Assembly: GCA_016713305.1 (NCBI GenBank)
Contig: JADJPK010000031.1
Location: forward strand, 372,001-436,000
Direction: 5' to 3'
Length of the DNA stretch: 64,000 nucleotides
Source of the DNA: Betaproteobacteria bacterium
GTDB lineage: Bacteria; Pseudomonadota; Gammaproteobacteria; Burkholderiales; Ga0077523
Shown: one piece after another, positions 37,463 through 47,838 of the stretch
Layout: every line of letters begins with the position of its first letter
Position numbering within the stretch: position 1 is the first letter of the stretch
The notes under the pieces: generated by a model
Database searches by the model: none
Told to the model about the DNA's origin: nothing
What the model saw: only the letters and a program-made list of their open reading frames with translations
Made by a program: the position numbers and the translations under genes

Positions 37463-37963
37463 ATGGCTCGGGTCGAGGAACCCATTGACGGCACCGAACG
37501 TTTATCGGCGAGCCGTAGGCACTTTTTAGGTACTGTTGTGGCGGCAATCACGGTGCTGTGGGCAGTGCCAGCGCCGGCGGACCCGCTGCTCACCTACCCC
37601 ATCAAGATCAAGGGCCATGCCTTGCGGGTCGAATTGGCCGACACCCCGGCTGCGCGCAGGACAGGACTCATGCACCGGCGTTCACTGGGAGAATCGAGCG
37701 GCATGCTGTTCGTCTTCGACGCGCCCAGCCCGCAGGCGATGTGGATGAAAAACACCCTCATCCCTCTGTCCGTGGCATTCGTGGGCGCGGACGGGCGCAT
37801 CCTCAACGTGGAAGACATGCAGCCCGAAACGGAAGAGGCTCACGAATCCGCCGGGCCTGCCGCCTACGCGATCGAAACCAACCTCGGGTGGTTTCGCAAG
37901 CGTGGGATCAAGCCCGGAGACTCCGTCGAAGGCCTGAAGAACCTCCTCAAACCGCGACGCTGA
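37463..37963 (+). CDS. DUF192 exported protein with Tat-like signal
   Basis: 166-residue DUF192 family protein. The ATG at 37463 follows GGAAGA. The N-terminus has a twin-arginine motif, SRRHFLGTVV, with a hydrophobic stretch ending APADP, so Tat export is likely. The body shows the family pattern AARRTGLMHRRSLGESSGML, then MWMKNTLIPLSVAFV, ending in VEGLKNLL. Function of DUF192 is unknown. It is the only rightward gene between 22.2 and 51.6 kb. It starts 30 bases from kinase 1 and overlaps the end of kinase 2 by 17 bases. Confidence 0.85.
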   Translation: MARVEEPIDGTERLSASRRHFLGTVVAAITVLWAVPAPADPLLTYPIKIKGHALRVELADTPAARRTGLMHRRSLGESSGMLFVFDAPSPQAMWMKNTLIPLSVAFVGADGRILNVEDMQPETEEAHESAGPAAYAIETNLGWFRKRGIKPGDSVEGLKNLLKPRR

Positions 37964-40900
37964 GCACCTCGTCGCGGTGTGTGCCCGCGTAAAGCGGGAG
38001 CACCACGCAGAACCTCGCACCACCCGTTTCCGCATGCTCTGCCCAGATGCGGCCGCCATGGTCTGCCACGATCTGGCGGCAGATGGCGAGACCGAGTCCC
38101 GTACCGCCGGCTCCGCTCTTGGTCTTGCTGCTCTGCACGAACTTGTCGAAGACCGCCTCCAGTTCGCCTGCCGGGATTCCGGTTCCCTCGTCCGTCACCA
38201 CCAGGGACACCGTTGCCTGGTCGTCGACTGGTCCCGCCCGGTCGGCGTGGAAACCGCCGGCACTCAACTCGAGGGTGATGCTTCGGCCCGGAGGCGTGAA
38301 TTTGATGGCATTGCCGAGCAGATTGCGCACAACCTGGGCGATTCGCGTCGAGTCGCTCCAGGCCCTTACGGGTTGACCGGGCACACGCACGTTCACGCGC
38401 ACCTCCTGTTCTCTCGCGACTTCCGCCAACTCGTTGACCACGCTGGAGACCACCTCGCCCAGATCCTGGGTCGCGAAGCTGTAGTTCATCCTGCCCGCCT
38501 CGAGCTTTGAAAGATCCAGGAGGTCGTTCAGCAACGTGAGCAGCCGCTGACCGCTCACGTGGATGCGTTCGAGGTAATGAACTGCCTTGTCCGTGGCGAT
38601 CTGGCCGTTCGTGAGCTTCGCCATTCCCAGTCTCGAGAAGGAAAGAATGGCGTGCATGGGCGTGCGCAGTTCGTGAGACATGTTGGCCAGGAATTCGGAC
38701 TTCGCCCGGTTGCCTGCCTCGGCGGTGTCCTTGGCCTGGACCAGTTCCCTCGTCCGTTCGGCCACGAGCATCTCCAGTTCCGTACTGTGCCTGCGCAGTG
38801 CATCCTCCGCCCGCTTGCGTTCGGTGATGTCAAGCAAAGCGGCCACGATGTATCGCGAACCGTCCGGAAGAACAGCCGCCGTCTTGGTCTTGAGGCCCCA
38901 CAACGGGGTCCCGTGCAGCAGCGGAATGAACGTCTCCTGCGTGAAGGTGCCCCCTTCGGTCCAGAGACGCTCGTCCTCCTCGCACGCGAGGGCAGCGTAG
39001 TCGGCTTCGAGAAAGTCCGCATCGGCCTTGCCCAGCAGCGTTTCCTCCGGAACGCCGAACGCCTGCGTGGCCGCCCGATTCACGACCACGCACCGGTGAT
39101 CCGAATCCTTCACGAGCACCGGCACAGGAATGGCGTTGATCACGGCATCCAGGAACTGATGGCTGCGCTCCAGGTCGAGAGCCGCCTGCTTCTGGGATGA
39201 GATGTCCGCCGACGTGCATACGAGATAGCGGCTGCCGTCCGGCATGGACACGGGCGACTTGGACTTGAGCTGCCAGCGGACGCGAACCTGGGGATCGAGG
39301 CTCCGTTGCTCGAAGTAGCAGATGGCATCCGCATTCCAGGCCCGGCGATCCTGTTCGTCCACCAGGGGCGCCACGTCGGGCCCGAACGTCTCCTCCGGGG
39401 TACGGCCCAGGATCTCTTCAGGCACGCGGCGGGTGAGGTCGAAGAAAGCCCGGTTCGCCATGATGGTGCGCCCCGAACTGTCGCGCACCCATACCGCCTG
39501 GGGCAACGCGTTGAGCAACGCATCGAGAAAGGCCTTGCCGTCGCGAACGGCGCGTTCGGCCCGGTCGCGCCTTTCGCGGGATGTCGCGTGCTCTCTGGCA
39601 ACGCCCAGGGCGTCCGCGACATCTCGCACCGTGCGAATCTCCTCCGCGCTCCAGTCGTGCGGCGCGGGCGCGTCGACCCACAGCATTCCGTACGGGCGGC
39701 CGTTCTCGACCAGCGGCGCGCCGATGGCGGCTCCCATGCCATGCGCGATCAGCAGTTCCCGGTAGCGCCTGGGCAGATTGTCGTTTTTCGCATCCCGTAT
39801 GACGATCAGCGAATCCTTCCGAGCCAGGGGAAGATGACCAGGGGAGTCGTTGAAGTCGAGCGATGCGCCGGGGACCAGAGGGCCGAACGACTGTCCTGCC
39901 GTATGCATGCAGCGGAAGGATCCGGGCGCCATCTGGGCGAGATAGGACACACGGCAATGCGGCAGCATCGATCCGAGCGCATCCAGGGCAAAGACGGCGA
40001 TCGGCTGCATATCCATCGCAGCGACCGTCGCTGCGGCGATGCGCTGGAGCAACTCGATGCGTTCGCGCGCGGCCACCGCTCTCATCTCGGCGATCCGCCG
40101 CTCGTGGATGTCGGTCGACACGCTCACCACATAACGGGCGCCGTCCGGCATCGTGACGAGCGACTTCGTCTTGAGATACCACCGGTGGTTGCCGGGACGG
40201 ATCCGCGACTCGATTTCCACCCGCAGGCGTTCCCCCGCCTCCAGGACCTTCCTGTCCTCTGCATGCGTCCTGCGCACCACGTCCACGGGCAGGAGATCGA
40301 AGTCGGTCCGGCCCTTCACGTCCGCCGCCTCCCGGCCGATCATGTCGCAGAAGGCGCTGTTCACGATCACCCACCGGAAATGCTCGTCCTTGACTACCAC
40401 CGGGTTCGGGATGGCATCGACGATGGCCGTCAGCAGATCGCCCGTATGCTTCGCCATGCGATGGGACGCTTGCAGACTCTCCTCGAGGCGCCGGGTGAGC
40501 GTGATGTCGACGAGGGTGCCGGTGCAGCGGATCGCACGCCCTTGCGGATCCCATTCGGCATCGCCATGAATCCGGTAGCTTCGATAGTCGCCGCCACCGT
40601 CGCGGATGCGAAACACGGCGTCGATCGGAACGCGGTCGCGCAAGAGAGACACGAGAGCCCGGCGGCGCTCCTCCCTGTCGTCCGGATGCATGCGCTCCAG
40701 AAATTCCTGCAAGGCGTCCGCTCCCATGAACACGCCATCATCGACTTCGTCCGAAAGCGCCTGGAAGCGGCTCGGATCGATCTCCAGCGCGGACAGGAGG
40801 GGCCTGCTGCAGAAGAGGCTGCCGGCATCGACGTCCCAGGCCCAGACGCCGACCTGTCCGGCCGCCACCGCCAAGCGATAGCGCTTCTGTGCACGGCCAA

Positions 40901-42332
40901 GCAGATGCCGGGTCCTCTGGTGCTCGTCCACGTCGACCGCGGTCCCGACATACCCCGTGCACCCGCCGCGAGCGTCCCGCAACGGTTCCCCGGTCAATGC
41001 GTACCACCGGATCGTCCCATTCGCGTCCCGGAGCCGTACCGATTCCGTAAACGTCTCCGCCCGCCTCGCAGCATCCGCGAGGCGTCGCCGATCCTCCTCG
41101 CCCAATGCGGCGGGTTCGCCTTCCGCCGCGGCGATTCCGGCGCGCTTCCATCGGCTGTTCACGAATGCGATATTGAATTGGGCATCCATCATCCAGACGT
41201 TGAAGGGTGCCGCTTCGGCGAATGCGTGAAAACGCTGCTCGAAGTCGGAAAGGGATGTGCGAAGCACGCGGTCCGAGAATCTTCTCCGGTATTCGATCGA
41301 CGCCAACAACGTCAGGAGCAGCAGCAGCACCGCCAGAGCCGTTTGAAAGAACCATCCTCCGTTCCAGAATGGCTCGCCGTCGAAGAATGCGGAAGCAGGA
41401 CGCGCATCGAGTACCCAGCGCTGCCCCCCGCGGTGAAGCTCGAAATGGGCTTCCAGTTTGCCCGTGCGGAACGACGAGTCCGCGGGATTCCCGAAGCGGA
41501 CCACCGTCGCCCCCGGAAGCGTGAGCGATGTGGCCAGCGCGTTCTCGCCCTGGTTGATTGGCGTGACCAGCGATTCGAGGCGAACAACGGCAACGACGAA
41601 ACCCGGGTTGCCCACCTCGGCGGATGACGACTTCGCGAGAGTTCCCGCATCGGCAATCACCGGCAAGTAGGCCGAGATAGTGGCGCTTTGGCCGTCACGG
41701 GGAGCCATTCCCGCGGCCTCTCCGTACGCGGCCGATGACCCGCTCGCGAAAATGACGGTGCCGGTTCGCAACGCCTGTTCCATGGTCCCGGCTCCCACGG
41801 CGTTCACCGTGGGGAACGACGACTCCAGGACCTGCAAGCTTCCCGGTCGGAGGGGCAGCCTCGCCGGCCTCGATTCACGAATGCCGTCGTGCCCCGCGGT
41901 CGATTCTTGGCGGATGTTCGTTACTTCTCCCGGACGGCGCGAAGGTCCGGGATTGCGTGAAGGCTGCGTCCGAGCCACGAAACCGATCGCGTCGACACCG
42001 TGACGTTCGAGCCCGCCACGCCCGGGTCCGTCCCAACACGCCGACCCGTTGGAACGTCCAGCAGGGGAATCGAGCAGGGCCAATCGGGCGCAGACACGCA
42101 TCAGTTGCTCCACAGCGTCGAGCCGGGCCTCGAGACCGCCCTTTGCCGCTGCCGCAAGCGCATCGAAACGGGCTTGCGCCGTGCGCCGACCCTCCACGAA
42201 CAGTGAAGCTTGCATCGCAGCGACCACCATGATGCCCAGGAGAAGCACGACCCACACGGTTGCTGTGCGTACGGGCGGCTTGGCAGAGCCGGTCGGTTCC
42301 GCCGGAAGAAAGGGCGCGGACGCCGTCGACAT
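37947..42332 (-). CDS. Giant multi-PAS/GAF sensor histidine kinase (kinase 2)
   Basis: Intact 1,461-residue membrane sensor kinase. TM1 is about residues 24-43 and TM2 about 345-365, with roughly 300 periplasmic residues between. Cytosolic order: PAS (about 375-490), PAS with PAC (500-625), PAS (645-770), GAF (775-925), PAS (935-1060), PAS (1065-1190), HisKA with His1220 in SHELRTPMHAILS, HATPase with GNAIKF near Asn1341, DEGTGIP and GGTGLGLAIC. No receiver or Hpt domain, so phosphate must go to a separate regulator. Starts directly at the stop of kinase 3 (TGAATG context), hence translational coupling. It is the only one of three paralogues readable without frame breaks. Confidence 0.92.
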   Translation of the reverse strand: MSTASAPFLPAEPTGSAKPPVRTATVWVVLLLGIMVVAAMQASLFVEGRRTAQARFDALAAAAKGGLEARLDAVEQLMRVCARLALLDSPAGRSNGSACWDGPGRGGLERHGVDAIGFVARTQPSRNPGPSRRPGEVTNIRQESTAGHDGIRESRPARLPLRPGSLQVLESSFPTVNAVGAGTMEQALRTGTVIFASGSSAAYGEAAGMAPRDGQSATISAYLPVIADAGTLAKSSSAEVGNPGFVVAVVRLESLVTPINQGENALATSLTLPGATVVRFGNPADSSFRTGKLEAHFELHRGGQRWVLDARPASAFFDGEPFWNGGWFFQTALAVLLLLLTLLASIEYRRRFSDRVLRTSLSDFEQRFHAFAEAAPFNVWMMDAQFNIAFVNSRWKRAGIAAAEGEPAALGEEDRRRLADAARRAETFTESVRLRDANGTIRWYALTGEPLRDARGGCTGYVGTAVDVDEHQRTRHLLGRAQKRYRLAVAAGQVGVWAWDVDAGSLFCSRPLLSALEIDPSRFQALSDEVDDGVFMGADALQEFLERMHPDDREERRRALVSLLRDRVPIDAVFRIRDGGGDYRSYRIHGDAEWDPQGRAIRCTGTLVDITLTRRLEESLQASHRMAKHTGDLLTAIVDAIPNPVVVKDEHFRWVIVNSAFCDMIGREAADVKGRTDFDLLPVDVVRRTHAEDRKVLEAGERLRVEIESRIRPGNHRWYLKTKSLVTMPDGARYVVSVSTDIHERRIAEMRAVAARERIELLQRIAAATVAAMDMQPIAVFALDALGSMLPHCRVSYLAQMAPGSFRCMHTAGQSFGPLVPGASLDFNDSPGHLPLARKDSLIVIRDAKNDNLPRRYRELLIAHGMGAAIGAPLVENGRPYGMLWVDAPAPHDWSAEEIRTVRDVADALGVAREHATSRERRDRAERAVRDGKAFLDALLNALPQAVWVRDSSGRTIMANRAFFDLTRRVPEEILGRTPEETFGPDVAPLVDEQDRRAWNADAICYFEQRSLDPQVRVRWQLKSKSPVSMPDGSRYLVCTSADISSQKQAALDLERSHQFLDAVINAIPVPVLVKDSDHRCVVVNRAATQAFGVPEETLLGKADADFLEADYAALACEEDERLWTEGGTFTQETFIPLLHGTPLWGLKTKTAAVLPDGSRYIVAALLDITERKRAEDALRRHSTELEMLVAERTRELVQAKDTAEAGNRAKSEFLANMSHELRTPMHAILSFSRLGMAKLTNGQIATDKAVHYLERIHVSGQRLLTLLNDLLDLSKLEAGRMNYSFATQDLGEVVSSVVNELAEVAREQEVRVNVRVPGQPVRAWSDSTRIAQVVRNLLGNAIKFTPPGRSITLELSAGGFHADRAGPVDDQATVSLVVTDEGTGIPAGELEAVFDKFVQSSKTKSGAGGTGLGLAICRQIVADHGGRIWAEHAETGGARFCVVLPLYAGTHRDEVLSVAV

Positions 42333-45300
42333 TCAGGCGACCTCGCGCCGCATCTGAGTTTCCGCGAGAGCCTGCGCGACCGCTTCCGGTCCCTGCGGAA
42401 GTTCGACGAAGAAGGCGGCGCCTCCCCCCTGGCCGTGTTCGGCCCAGATGCGGCCACCGTGCTGGTGCACGATCTCCCGGCAGATGGCGAGTCCCAGTCC
42501 GGTGCCACCCGCCCCGGTCTTGGTACTGCTGCTCTGGATGAACTTGTCGAACACGCGGTCGAGTTCCTCGGACGGAATGCCGACCCCCTGATCCGCGACC
42601 ATGAGGCGGCTGCCCGGGCGCGCGGCGGAATGGCCGGGCGTTGCGATGTCGCAAGGAGACAGTTCCAACCGGATGCTTCTCCCGGACGGCGTGAACTTGA
42701 TCGCGTTACCCAGCAGATTGCGCACGACCTGTCCCACCCGCACTTCGTCGCACCAGACCGGCTCCCGCTCGTAGCCCGCCGGGAGTTCCAGAGCGACGCC
42801 CTTGTCTTTCGCGAGCACGGCCAACTCGATGACGGCGCCGTCCACGATGTCCCGCAGGTCATGTTCCTGAAACTCGTATCGCATCTTGCCGGCTTCGAGC
42901 TTGGACAGATCGAGCAGATCGTTCACCAGATCCAGGAGGCGCTGACCGCTGGTGGAAATGCGATCCAGGTACTGCTCGAGCTTGGCGGAAGCATCGCCCG
43001 GACCGTGCAGCCGGTCACGCCCGAGACGGGAAAAGGAAAGGATGGCATGCATGGGCGTTCGCAACTCGTGCGACATGTTCGCGAGACACTCCGACTTGGC
43101 CGCATTCGCCCGTTCCGCGGCGGTTTTCGCCACCGTGAGTTCCCGCGTCCTTTCCCTCACCTGCCGTTCCAGGTCCTCCCCTTGGTTTCGCAGCACCTGC
43201 TGGGCAAGCCGGAAATCGGTGATGTCGACATGTCCCCCACCATGCGCAGCGGCAGTCCGTCCCTGTCTCTCTGCACCTGCGCCCGGGAGACGAAGTGACG
43301 CCACGTGCCATCCTTGTGGCGCATGCGGAACTCGGCCTGATAGAGGTCGCTGTGATTGCTCAACGCAACGTCCATCGCCCGGAGCGTGGCCGCGATGTCG
43401 TCGGGATGGACCCGCTCCTTCCATGCATCGAACGTGTCCGCCATTTCATCCTCGGAGAATCCCAACTGCGACTTGTACCGGGGAGAGAAGTAGGAAGTGC
43501 GGGTCTGCACGTTCAACGACCACATGCCGAGATTGGAGGCCCAGACGACAGCGCGCAGATTCGCCTCGCTTTCCCTGAGAGCGTCTTCTGCCCTGGCGCG
43601 TCGCAGCTCCACCGCCTGACGGGATAGCACGCCGGCGACCGCGTCCGCGATCTCCGACAACGTGCCTGCGTCCTCGGCATTCCAGGAACAGGACTGCGCC
43701 GAATGGACCACCAGTACTGCTGCAATCACCCCGTCCACGATGACCGGGGACATGAGAAGCCCGCAGATCCCGTCCCGGTAGAGATTCTCCGCGTCGTCCC
43801 GGAACGCCTCATCCGTCCGGATATCTTCCACGATCAGCAGCCGCCCCTCCCGCAACGCGCTCATCGCTGCGGCAGGTATTCGAAGCGGATCGGGCCCCGC
43901 CATGGGCTCCCCCTTGGAGGAGCTCGAATGTGCAAGTGCCGTCAATGGTCGGCCGGACATCGGAACCCCGTGCACGGCGATGATGGCGTCGGCCTGGAAG
44001 AGCGGCGCCGCGCCCTGCACGACTCGGTCGGCGAGGGCCTTGATGGGGTCGTTCGCCGTGTGGCTCGCGGACAGCGCATTGAGAAGCGTCAACCGCAGGG
44101 ATGTGCGCCGCAACGCGGTTTCGATCCGTTTCTGTTCGGACAGATCCATCGCCGTACCGACGACGTACCGCGAACCGTCGGACAGTTCGAGTCTCGTCTT
44201 GGTCTTGTGCCACCAGCCGACCGTGCCATTCGGGCTCAACATTTCGCGTTCGCACACCAGGGTATTGCCGGTCAGCAGCACCTGCCGGTCTTCCTGGACG
44301 TTGGTGAGCGCGGTTTCTTCGGGCAGGACGTCCGTATCGCGGGAACCGAGCGCCCGGTCGGCTGAACATTGCATCCACTGCAGTGTCGCCTCGTTGGACA
44401 ACAGTCTCCGGCCTTGCTCATCCTTCACCGAGACATGCAGCGGAATGTTGTCGAGAATGGCCTTCAGAAACGCATTGGAACGCGTCGTCGTCAGCTCGGC
44501 CGTCCGCCGTGCGGTGATGTCCAGATGAACGCCGACGATCAGCCGGCTGCCGTCTTGCAACGTGATGGGACGCCGGATCGTCATGATCCACCGTTCGCGG
44601 CCCAGTGCATCGAGTACGCGTTCCTCGGATTCGACGTCACTGCCTCGAGACAGCAGCTCGGCATCCTCTGCCATGGATCGCCGGCCAGAGTCTTCGCCGA
44701 ACACTTCGACGTCGTTGCGCTTCAGGACCTCGGACGCCGTCCGTCCCGAGAAACGTTCCCAGGCCTCGTTGACCATGAGCCAGCGCGAGCGCTCGTTCTT
44801 GGCATGGAAGGCGAAGGGCAATCCTGAACGATCGCGCCCAGCAGCGCATGCGGTTCGGCCGGCTCGATACGTTCCCGCTCGCCGCCTTGCGGAACAATCC
44901 GTTCGTGGGGCCTCGCCTGCCGGAGGAGCACGAAAGTCGCCATGGCCGCCAATACGGAACCCACGATCCAGGAGGGGAGGCTGCCGGACGTTTCCGCGGG
45001 GGCGGTCGCGTCGAAGGCGGGGGTCGGCACAAGCACCAGTCGCCATCCTTGCCCGGCAAAGTCCAGGGGCCGCACGATCGTCACGTCGTTGGAAGACCTT
45101 GCGCTGTCGGAATCCGAACGCATCAGCCTCGCCTCGACCTCCGGAAGTGAAGCGGCACGAGCCAGCCCGTCGATGTCGACCAGCGTGGCGACGGCGACGG
45201 CGCCATGCGTCGCGCTACCGGAAATCGACTGAAACCTGATGCGCCCGCCGTCTATGGAGACCGCGACGGCGTCGGCGACACCAAGGGAACGATCGACAGA

Positions 45301-45702
45301 GTGGGCCTCGATCCCTCTGATTTCGGGCCACTCTGCGGACCTCCAGGTGACCGGACCCGGCGCCACCTGTGCCTGGGCAGCGATTCCGAGAATGAACTGG
45401 CGGTGAGCGGCAAGCCGGGTTTCGAGGCGTCCTGCGGCCCGCTCGGCCAAGACGGCAAAGCGAGCGTGCCGCCGCTCCGCAGCACGCTCGGCCAGACCTT
45501 GCCGGTAGCCAAACCCGGCAAGAACCCCGAAGACCAATACAACGACAGCGGCCGCAACGGCGGCGGGGTTCCGGACTTGCCCCGGGAGTGCCGCCGAGGT
45601 GGAATCCAGCGTGGGCTTTCGTGAGGACGCGAGCACTTTTGCAGGAATTGGGCTTGGCAAGGTCCGGTCAATGATCCTGGGTCGCGCTGCATGCAGATAC
45701 AA
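42333..45702 (-). pseudogene. Multi-PAS/GAF sensor histidine kinase (kinase 3), two frameshifts
   Basis: About 1,123 codons in three frames. TM1, a periplasmic domain and TM2 lie in the first frame. PAS, PAS, GAF and PAS lie in the second. The rest of a PAC motif (HVDITDFR), HisKA with SHELRTPMHAILSFSRLG, and HATPase (NLLGNAIKF, DQGVGIP, GGTGLGLAIC) lie in the third. Breaks: about 44820 (one base missing at GATTG) and 43234-43238 (a G5 run on the coding strand that should be G6). The start is unclear; a TTG at 45702 bounds the frame. It is followed without a gap by kinase 2. Confidence 0.85.
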
Positions 45703-46055
45703 GGGCGGGCATCGCGAGATACGACGACGCCAAGGGATACCTGGTCCGGCCAGCCGGCACCGCTACTGCGAAATCGCGCCGCAATCCGCGCACACGCAGA
45801 CCGGCAGGCGACCGCCGTCCTGGGCCACCGCCCGAGTTCTTGCATGCGGATGCCCGAGTGCTTGCACCATCCGCCCGCCGCCCCTCCGTCGCGACCGTGT
45901 ACATGGACCAGACCTCCCGAAGGCCCCAACGGTAACGTCTATTCCCGCTGCTTCTTTAGGGGCACATCTCCGCGGACTTCCTTTCCCTGCACCTTCCCGT
46001 GGTGATCATCGATGCTGAACGACCCGTTGTCTCGAGGTGATCTCCCGCACGAAAT
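45703..46055. other. Intergenic region upstream of kinase 3
   Basis: About 350 bases without a supported gene, between the 5' end of kinase 3 and the sodB terminator. It should contain the promoter of the kinase operon. I find no clear promoter, repeat or RNA fold. Confidence 0.5.
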
Positions 46056-46078
46056 GAAAAACCCCGCTGATGCGGGGT
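46056..46078 (-). terminator. Rho-independent terminator after sodB
   Basis: Stem ACCCCGC-TGAT-GCGGGGT at 46061-46078, preceded on the plus strand by an A-run that forms the U-tract on the minus strand. It is 50 bases past the sodB stop. Confidence 0.85.
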
Positions 46079-46127
46079 CTCTCCACAGCGCGCAACGTGT
46101 CGGCCGTCGCGAGCATGATCCTGCTTC

Positions 46128-46710
46128 TCAGACGAAATTGGCTGCCGCGAATTCCCAGTTGGCCAAGGCATTCAGGAACGTTTCGACGAACTTCGGCCTG
46201 GCGTTCCGGTAGTCGATGTAATAGGCGTGCTCCCATACGTCCACGGTGAGCAGTGCCTTGTCGGCGGTCGTGAGCGGCGTGCCCGCATTGCTGGTATTCA
46301 CGATGTCCACGGAACCGTCGGACTTCTTGACCAGCCAGGTCCACCCCGAACCGAAGTTGCCCACAGCGCTCTTGCTGAATGCTTCCTTGAAGGCGTCGAA
46401 GCTTCCCCACTTCTGCGCGATGGCAGTCGCCAGCGCGCCGGAAGGTGCGCCGCCCCCACCCGGCTTCATGCTGTTCCAGAAGAACGTGTGATTCCAGACT
46501 TGCGCGGCATTGTTGAAGACCCCGCCCGAGGACTTGCGAATGATGTCTTCGAGGGCCAGGTTCTCGAACTCCGTGCCCTTGATCAGGTTGTTCAGATTGG
46601 TCACGTATGCCTGGTGATGCTTCCCGTAGTGAAACTCGAACGTTTCCTTCGGAGATGTGAGGGGCCAGTGCATCCAGGGCGTAAGGGAGAGGGGGTAACT
46701 TGTGTTCCAC
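46128..46710 (-). CDS. sodB: Fe-type superoxide dismutase, one frameshift near its start
   Basis: Cytosolic superoxide dismutase, 193 residues when repaired. The true N-terminus, MEHKLPPLPYALDALAPHIS from a GTG at 46710 with AGGAG upstream, is in one frame. KETFEFHYGKHHQAY onward is in another. The extra base is at 46650. Metal ligands are in FHYGKHH, NHTFFWNSM and DVWEHAYYIDYRN; the sequence pattern fits the Fe enzyme. Without the indel this would be a normal-length SodB. It has its own terminator. Confidence 0.9.
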
Positions 46711-46850
46711 GCGAGGCTCCTATCAGGGATTCGTTTCAGGAAATCATAGTTCAGGGCGTTTGTCCAGGACAAACGCGTCAGAGGATCTCGATTCGACCGT
46801 CATGACCGCACGGTTCCGCTCCTGGAAGTGCGCGCACCTCCGAATCGGGT

Positions 46851-47639
46851 TCACCGGCAGACTCGGACCACGACTGCGCTGGCATCGTTCCGCCCCATGT
46901 ATTTTGCCTGCCGGTCCATCGCTTGCGCCACCAGATCGTCAGCGATGAGCTTCGGCGAACCCGTGCTGGAGACGCCATCACGAAGGAGAACATCTCCCAG
47001 CACTTCCCACACGCCGTCGGTCACGAGAATGAACGAATCCTCATCGCCCAGGTCACCTTCGGCGAAATCCACTACAAGATGGGTATCCAGCCCGACCGCC
47101 CGCTTGGGAATGTGCCGCAAGTCGTGCCGGGGCCAGAGATGATCCGTCGTCAGGACCTTGAAGTTGTCCCGTTCCCCGCGGTAGATCCGGGTGTCTCCCA
47201 CGTGGGCGACAAAATACCTGCCGTCTTTCAGCAGCAGCAACGACAGGGTGGCTACCGCCCCATCTGCCTCCGTGTCCCGCATGTTCTGGGAGTGCAGCCA
47301 GTCGTTGCAGGCGCGGAGCACCCGCTCGAACGCCTTGTTGGGCGTCCATCCGGATGGCGTCGCATAGTAGTCGTCCAGCACCGCGCTGATGGCAACGGCG
47401 GCCGCCTTGCCACCCGAACCATCGGTGCCGATCCCCCCTGCCACCGCCACGGCGAATCCGTGTGACTCGAGCTCATCCGGGCCCGGCCGGGCAATCCCGA
47501 CCCGGTCATCGTTCTCCTTGCCTGCCACCGTCCGGCTGGCGCAGCCGACGACTATGCGGTGCCCCGAACCAGTACGGACGTCCCAATCGATCTCGTCGTT
47601 CCCCTCCTCGGGGAGCGCCACCGGCGCCGGTGCCTTCAT
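46851..47639 (-). CDS. PP2C-like protein serine/threonine phosphatase
   Basis: 262-residue PP2C-family protein from the ATG at 47639 (AAGGTG upstream). Conserved parts: GKENDDRVGI, HVGDTRIYRG, LVTDGVWEVLG and GRNDASAVVV. The segment that normally reads VADGMGG is VAGGIGTDGSGG here, so the usual metal-binding Asp is Gly unless the nearby Asp replaces it. Activity may therefore be altered. Relatives reverse Ser/Thr phosphorylation, for example with type VI secretion or Hanks-type kinases, but no kinase gene is nearby. It lies between sodB and the deacetylase-family gene. Confidence 0.82.
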   Translation of the reverse strand: MKAPAPVALPEEGNDEIDWDVRTGSGHRIVVGCASRTVAGKENDDRVGIARPGPDELESHGFAVAVAGGIGTDGSGGKAAAVAISAVLDDYYATPSGWTPNKAFERVLRACNDWLHSQNMRDTEADGAVATLSLLLLKDGRYFVAHVGDTRIYRGERDNFKVLTTDHLWPRHDLRHIPKRAVGLDTHLVVDFAEGDLGDEDSFILVTDGVWEVLGDVLLRDGVSSTGSPKLIADDLVAQAMDRQAKYMGRNDASAVVVRVCR

Positions 47640-47838
47640 GCGCGTCACCTTGTCCTGATCCCGTAGTTGCCAGTACCGCGAACTCCTCTTCTGCAGCGTT
47701 CACCTCGTGCACCGCAGGAGTTGCAACGCGTATGCCATGAGCAACAGCGTGCAACGACGAGCGGCACCTCGCTGAATGTCGCGGGGCACGTCAGCCTTGG
47801 TGCAACGGTTCTTTCCCTGCGCACGACGACGGTGCATC

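Noticed and set aside
39306..41627. A 773-codon rightward open frame
   Set aside because: It is the antisense of kinase 2, which has clear histidine-kinase motifs; the antisense product has no recognisable domain.
46128..46772. Superoxide dismutase starting at 46772 with MSWTNALNYDF
   Set aside because: That N-terminus is not SodB-like. The normal MEHKLPPLPYALDALAP lies in the adjacent frame from the GTG at 46710, with AGGAG upstream.
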